Of a stretch of 64,000 nt of DNA, positions 60,971 through 64,000 are shown piece by piece. The notes beneath the pieces were generated by a model, which saw nothing but the letters and a program-made list of their open reading frames with translations, was not told the origin of the DNA and did no database searches. How positions within the stretch are numbered: the first letter of the stretch is position 1; each line of letters starts with the position of its first letter. Position numbers and translations under genes: made by a program. This DNA is from Chimonanthus salicifolius (Eukaryota > Streptophyta > Magnoliopsida > Laurales > Calycanthaceae), in contig CM023542.1 of assembly GCA_013350335.1 (NCBI GenBank), forward strand, positions 4,580,025 through 4,644,024. Direction: 5' to 3'.

Positions 60971-61545
60971 GTGAGATGAGCTTTATCTTCCCAATAACAC
61001 TTAGCCTCCTGTTTGTCATAGGATGGCATGGTTAACCAATCCTATATAAATTCATGAATTGAAGGAAGAGTTATGATTTTGCATCACTCACATCATCACT
61101 GAGACCATCTAAATCTTTTGAATTAAGAGGAGTGAATCGTGTAGAGCTTTCCAGTTGTATAATGCTTATATTTGATCATCAAGATTAAAGGTCTTAGCTC
61201 TAATTAGCTCCAAAAATAGATAAATTTTTATTTGAATGTATATTTTATTTAATTGTATATTAAATCTATCATATCATCACACATGAATAGGTTGGCCACT
61301 ACGCTTGCCATAGAAATTCTTGACTTTTAAAACATAGAAAAGTTCTTTTGAATGTTCTTCTCTCTTTAGAGTCTCACGGTTATCTTGAACCAGGAGAAAA
61401 ACCACTTGTCTGGGACTCTGGGTCACAAAAATAACAGCTGACTGGGTGTAAGTAGTGGACACTATAGGGATCAATAGTTTTCAGGTAAATGATTTGAAGA
61501 TTCTGAGTAGGAGGTGATTCATCCATAGACCAATTCTTGGTGCAG

Positions 61546-61914
61546 TAGGGCTGCAACTCGGATCGGGTCATGTTAGTCGGGTCGAGAATTTTGGATCAGT
61601 GAGTCGGGATCGGGTTGAGAAGATAAAACCCGTATGAAATTCGGGTTGGGGCGGCTTGAGGATTTTACAAGTTGACCTGACCCGACCCGGCTAAAATTAG
61701 GCTAAAATGGGTTTAAAATGCGGGTCGGATCAGAATTTGGGTTGATTCAGGCTAGAATTTGGGTTGATTCAGGCTAGAATTCAGGTCGGATAGAATTGTG
61801 AAGTTTGGGTTAAGAACTCGGATCGGATCGGATCGGGTTGGGTTTTATATATATTAATTCGGATAAGATTTTGTTTTAAGGAATCTGACCCGTCAGATCC
61901 AAGTTGCAGCCCTA
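61546..61914. mobile_element. ACCCGA-rich hAT MITE, copy 3
   Basis: Terminal inverted repeats TAGGGCTGCAACTCGGAT and its complement ending AAGTTGCAGCCCTA. The interior is GGTCGGGT/GACCCGACCC-rich. The flanks (GGTGCAG / CATGCAAG) show no clean duplication. Confidence 0.75.
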
Positions 61915-62299
61915 CATGCAAGACTGCCTTCTTAGACTGACCGAACCAAGTAATAAAATTGTTTGTAGTTGAACCCCAAAGTATAGGTGAATCACCTACT
62001 TTGACATGATTCAAACAGTCCTTTTTAGCCCACTTATTTGGAACGGAGTCACATCATATAAATAGTGGGAAATGGAGCCCATATATTGGATGCTTGCGAT
62101 CTTTCAACAATCTGATTTTCTTTTGGTGAATTGGGCCCACAATTGAATTACTTGGTTTGAGGTACAAGTATGCCGTATGCCAGCCAAGAGTATGATACAA
62201 CTCTTCTTCCCCAGTTGTAGACAGCCAAACAGACAAATTTCATAATGTTTTCCTTCCTCAGCAGCAACTCTTGGGTCAACTGTATCAATCCTAGTTTTG

Positions 62300-62336
<37 letters not shown>

Positions 62337-63434
62337 GAGAGAGTAAGTAGTGGAAGCAACGTAGGAAGACAGAAGAAGATACAAACATTTCAAGGGTCAA
62401 ACTGTTTGGACTTTGGAGTGGTAATGTCACTCAGTGCATGGGACCCACATAGTCCCCTCCCATGCTTTGAAACTTCAATACCAACTCCTACAAGGAAAAA
62501 GTGGAAACTGATATGATATGGCTATCTTGAAACTTGACAGGGAAAGACTACCAAATTCCTATAATTTTAATCAACCTCACCTCAATGAGGGACCGGGGCT
62601 CTGTTTAGACTTTAGATTGAGCCAAAGTTTTCAGAAAACCATTGCCATTCTCAATAGAAGTAATTTACTGCCAGAGTGGGTTTTGTTGAAAGACTTTTGG
62701 AATCATGTTTGTGAATATAGAGAGCCTCACTTTTGTAATGTCTATTGGCTGATAGATGCATGGTGTCCAATTGATGGAGCAACCAACCTTTTAAACCGAC
62801 AAATGGACTTAATTTGTGTCTTATCGACCACATATATTGAAATATCGAGGAAAGAAAAAAACAAACCACGATAAAAAGATTTATGTGGATTTCTTTTGGC
62901 ACGTTTACATGTTCACACCGATTCATAATTTTCAAAGTTCAAAAATAAAAAAAGAGACGCCTCTCGATACAATATTCACCTTTCTCTTATAAAACAATTA
63001 TATATACTACCATAATTAAGATAGTCTCTCTCAATACAAGTGTAACGATCACCCGTATCAACAAATACACATTTTTATTGATACTTTGAGCAAAATAATT
63101 GAATAGTCGAATATATAATCATTAGACTATCTAACTATAAAAAATAGAAGCCATCAAATTAATTTAGCTATTGATTTTTTAAGATAAAAATAAAATCACT
63201 TAAATAAATATTTTTATTAAAGATTCTTAATCCAATAGTGAAGATGCATCAAACAGACATCAATTAAGATTGGACAGTTTAAATATATCATTAAATGTGC
63301 CTCACATGGAGCTTATACACGCAGACGAGATATATGCCCTAGCTAAATGTAATTTGGCCATGGTTCATCAAATAATTACTGAGAGTAGATGTCAACTCTA
63401 AGGCCAGGAAGGCTCCTCCTAAGTTAAACCCTTC
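61915..63434. other. Unassigned intergenic DNA
   Basis: Contains the TC microsatellite and a 118-residue open frame at 62518-62874 that matches no family I recognise and has no coding-like features. Confidence 0.4.
62303..62332. repeat. (TC)n microsatellite
   Basis: Fifteen TC units; also produces the Arg-Glu run of a spurious minus-strand frame. Confidence 0.9.
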
Positions 63435-63790
63435 ATTAGTAAGGTTAAACTCAAGCGGGTTGAGCTGGATTTTAATAAACCTAACCCAACTCATATAAAA
63501 AAATATTGAGCTCATGCTCGATAGTCCGACCCTTTTTTAGACCAAATTTGGAGGAGAAAAAAAAAAATCAACAACATGTTATTATATTTCCTGAAATTTG
63601 GGTTGGATTGGGTCAATTTAGATCAGATCGGATTGATTTTAAATTTTTGAGCTCAGTTCGATCCTGAATTTAATGCAGGCTTTTTTCAAAACCAATCCGT
63701 CACTAAATTTACAAATACATAACCCAACCTACTTATTTTTTCGGATTGAGTTACACCTATCACATCCATCCTGTTTTGCACCCTTGCTCA
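63435..63790. mobile_element. Degraded ACCCGA-type repeat
   Basis: GGGTTGAGCTGGATTTTAAT ... GGTTGGATTGGGTCAATTTA ... GATCAGATCGGATTG resembles the other copies, but the ends are lost. Confidence 0.4.
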
Positions 63791-64000
63791 ATGGATCTAA
63801 TAGTCTAAAGATGGGCATAATTAACTTAAGAAGAATTTTACTCTCATGTGATTCATCTAAGAGTGAGTCCCACAAAAATGATAAAAGAAGGTGAAGTCCC
63901 CATGTGTAGGTGAAAGGATCTGATCAGAGAATCTTCGCCAACTCATGGTAAATAGCTAGTGAAAGACTTAGATCAATGAATGGTTCGGCCGCCAATAAGA

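Noticed and set aside
62518..62874. 118-residue plus-strand open frame
   Set aside because: No family resemblance, no homologous neighbour, no promoter or leader signs; length is plausible by chance in this composition.
1..64000. tRNA, rRNA or organelle-derived insertions
   Set aside because: No cloverleaf, rRNA or plastid-like stretches were recognised beyond the tRNA-like heads of the SINEs.

Overview
The window is nuclear DNA of a flowering plant. It is AT-rich, the two clear genes have plant-type architecture (GT-AG introns, a long U-rich-intron gene, CT-rich leaders), and the rest is a dense layer of plant transposable elements: TRIM, L1-type LINE, hAT, Mutator, Harbinger and Stowaway MITEs, and tRNA-derived SINEs. 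I cannot name the species from the sequence.

Gene 1 (6638-22339, minus strand) is a PUMILIO/PUF RNA-binding protein of the APUM1/2/3-like type. I assembled nine coding exons by hand from splice sites and family conservation. The eight PUF repeats are intact and their recognition residues read out the classical target UGUAUAUA. The one defect is a one-base surplus near 18496 in exon 2, which puts a stop codon after about 247 residues, although the reading frame is clean on both sides. It is either a sequencing or assembly indel or a real null allele. A telo-box, a TATA-like tract and a CT-rich leader lie upstream at 22340-23410. Its introns hold a TRIM element interrupted by a LINE, a hAT MITE, a LINE tail and two G-quadruplex-capable tracts.

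Gene 2 (53245-54375, plus strand) is an intronless-CDS RING-H2 E3 ubiquitin ligase with an N-terminal zinc ribbon and a C-terminal DUF1117 region (RDUF1/RDUF2-like). Its roughly 1 kb leader is built from diverged tandem repeats of about 75-110 bp.

The 25-64 kb remainder outside gene 2 has no other convincing functional gene. It contains: a 1458-bp nested palindrome with TTA duplications (27177-28634); a terminal-inverted-repeat element that carries broken pieces of two host genes, a HAK/KUP potassium transporter and an EP1-like bulb-lectin glycoprotein (29113-30780); a 992-bp foldback with 8-bp duplications (31504-32495); a family of hAT MITEs built from ATATCGGCCGATA palindromes (30865, 35239, 42260 and 60599, all with perfect 8-bp duplications); a second hAT MITE family rich in ACCCGA (37181, 40947, 61546); a Mutator-type MITE with an internal minisatellite (34003-34486); and a short non-autonomous LTR element (58453-59414). 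Long stretches between these are plain AT-rich intergenic DNA.
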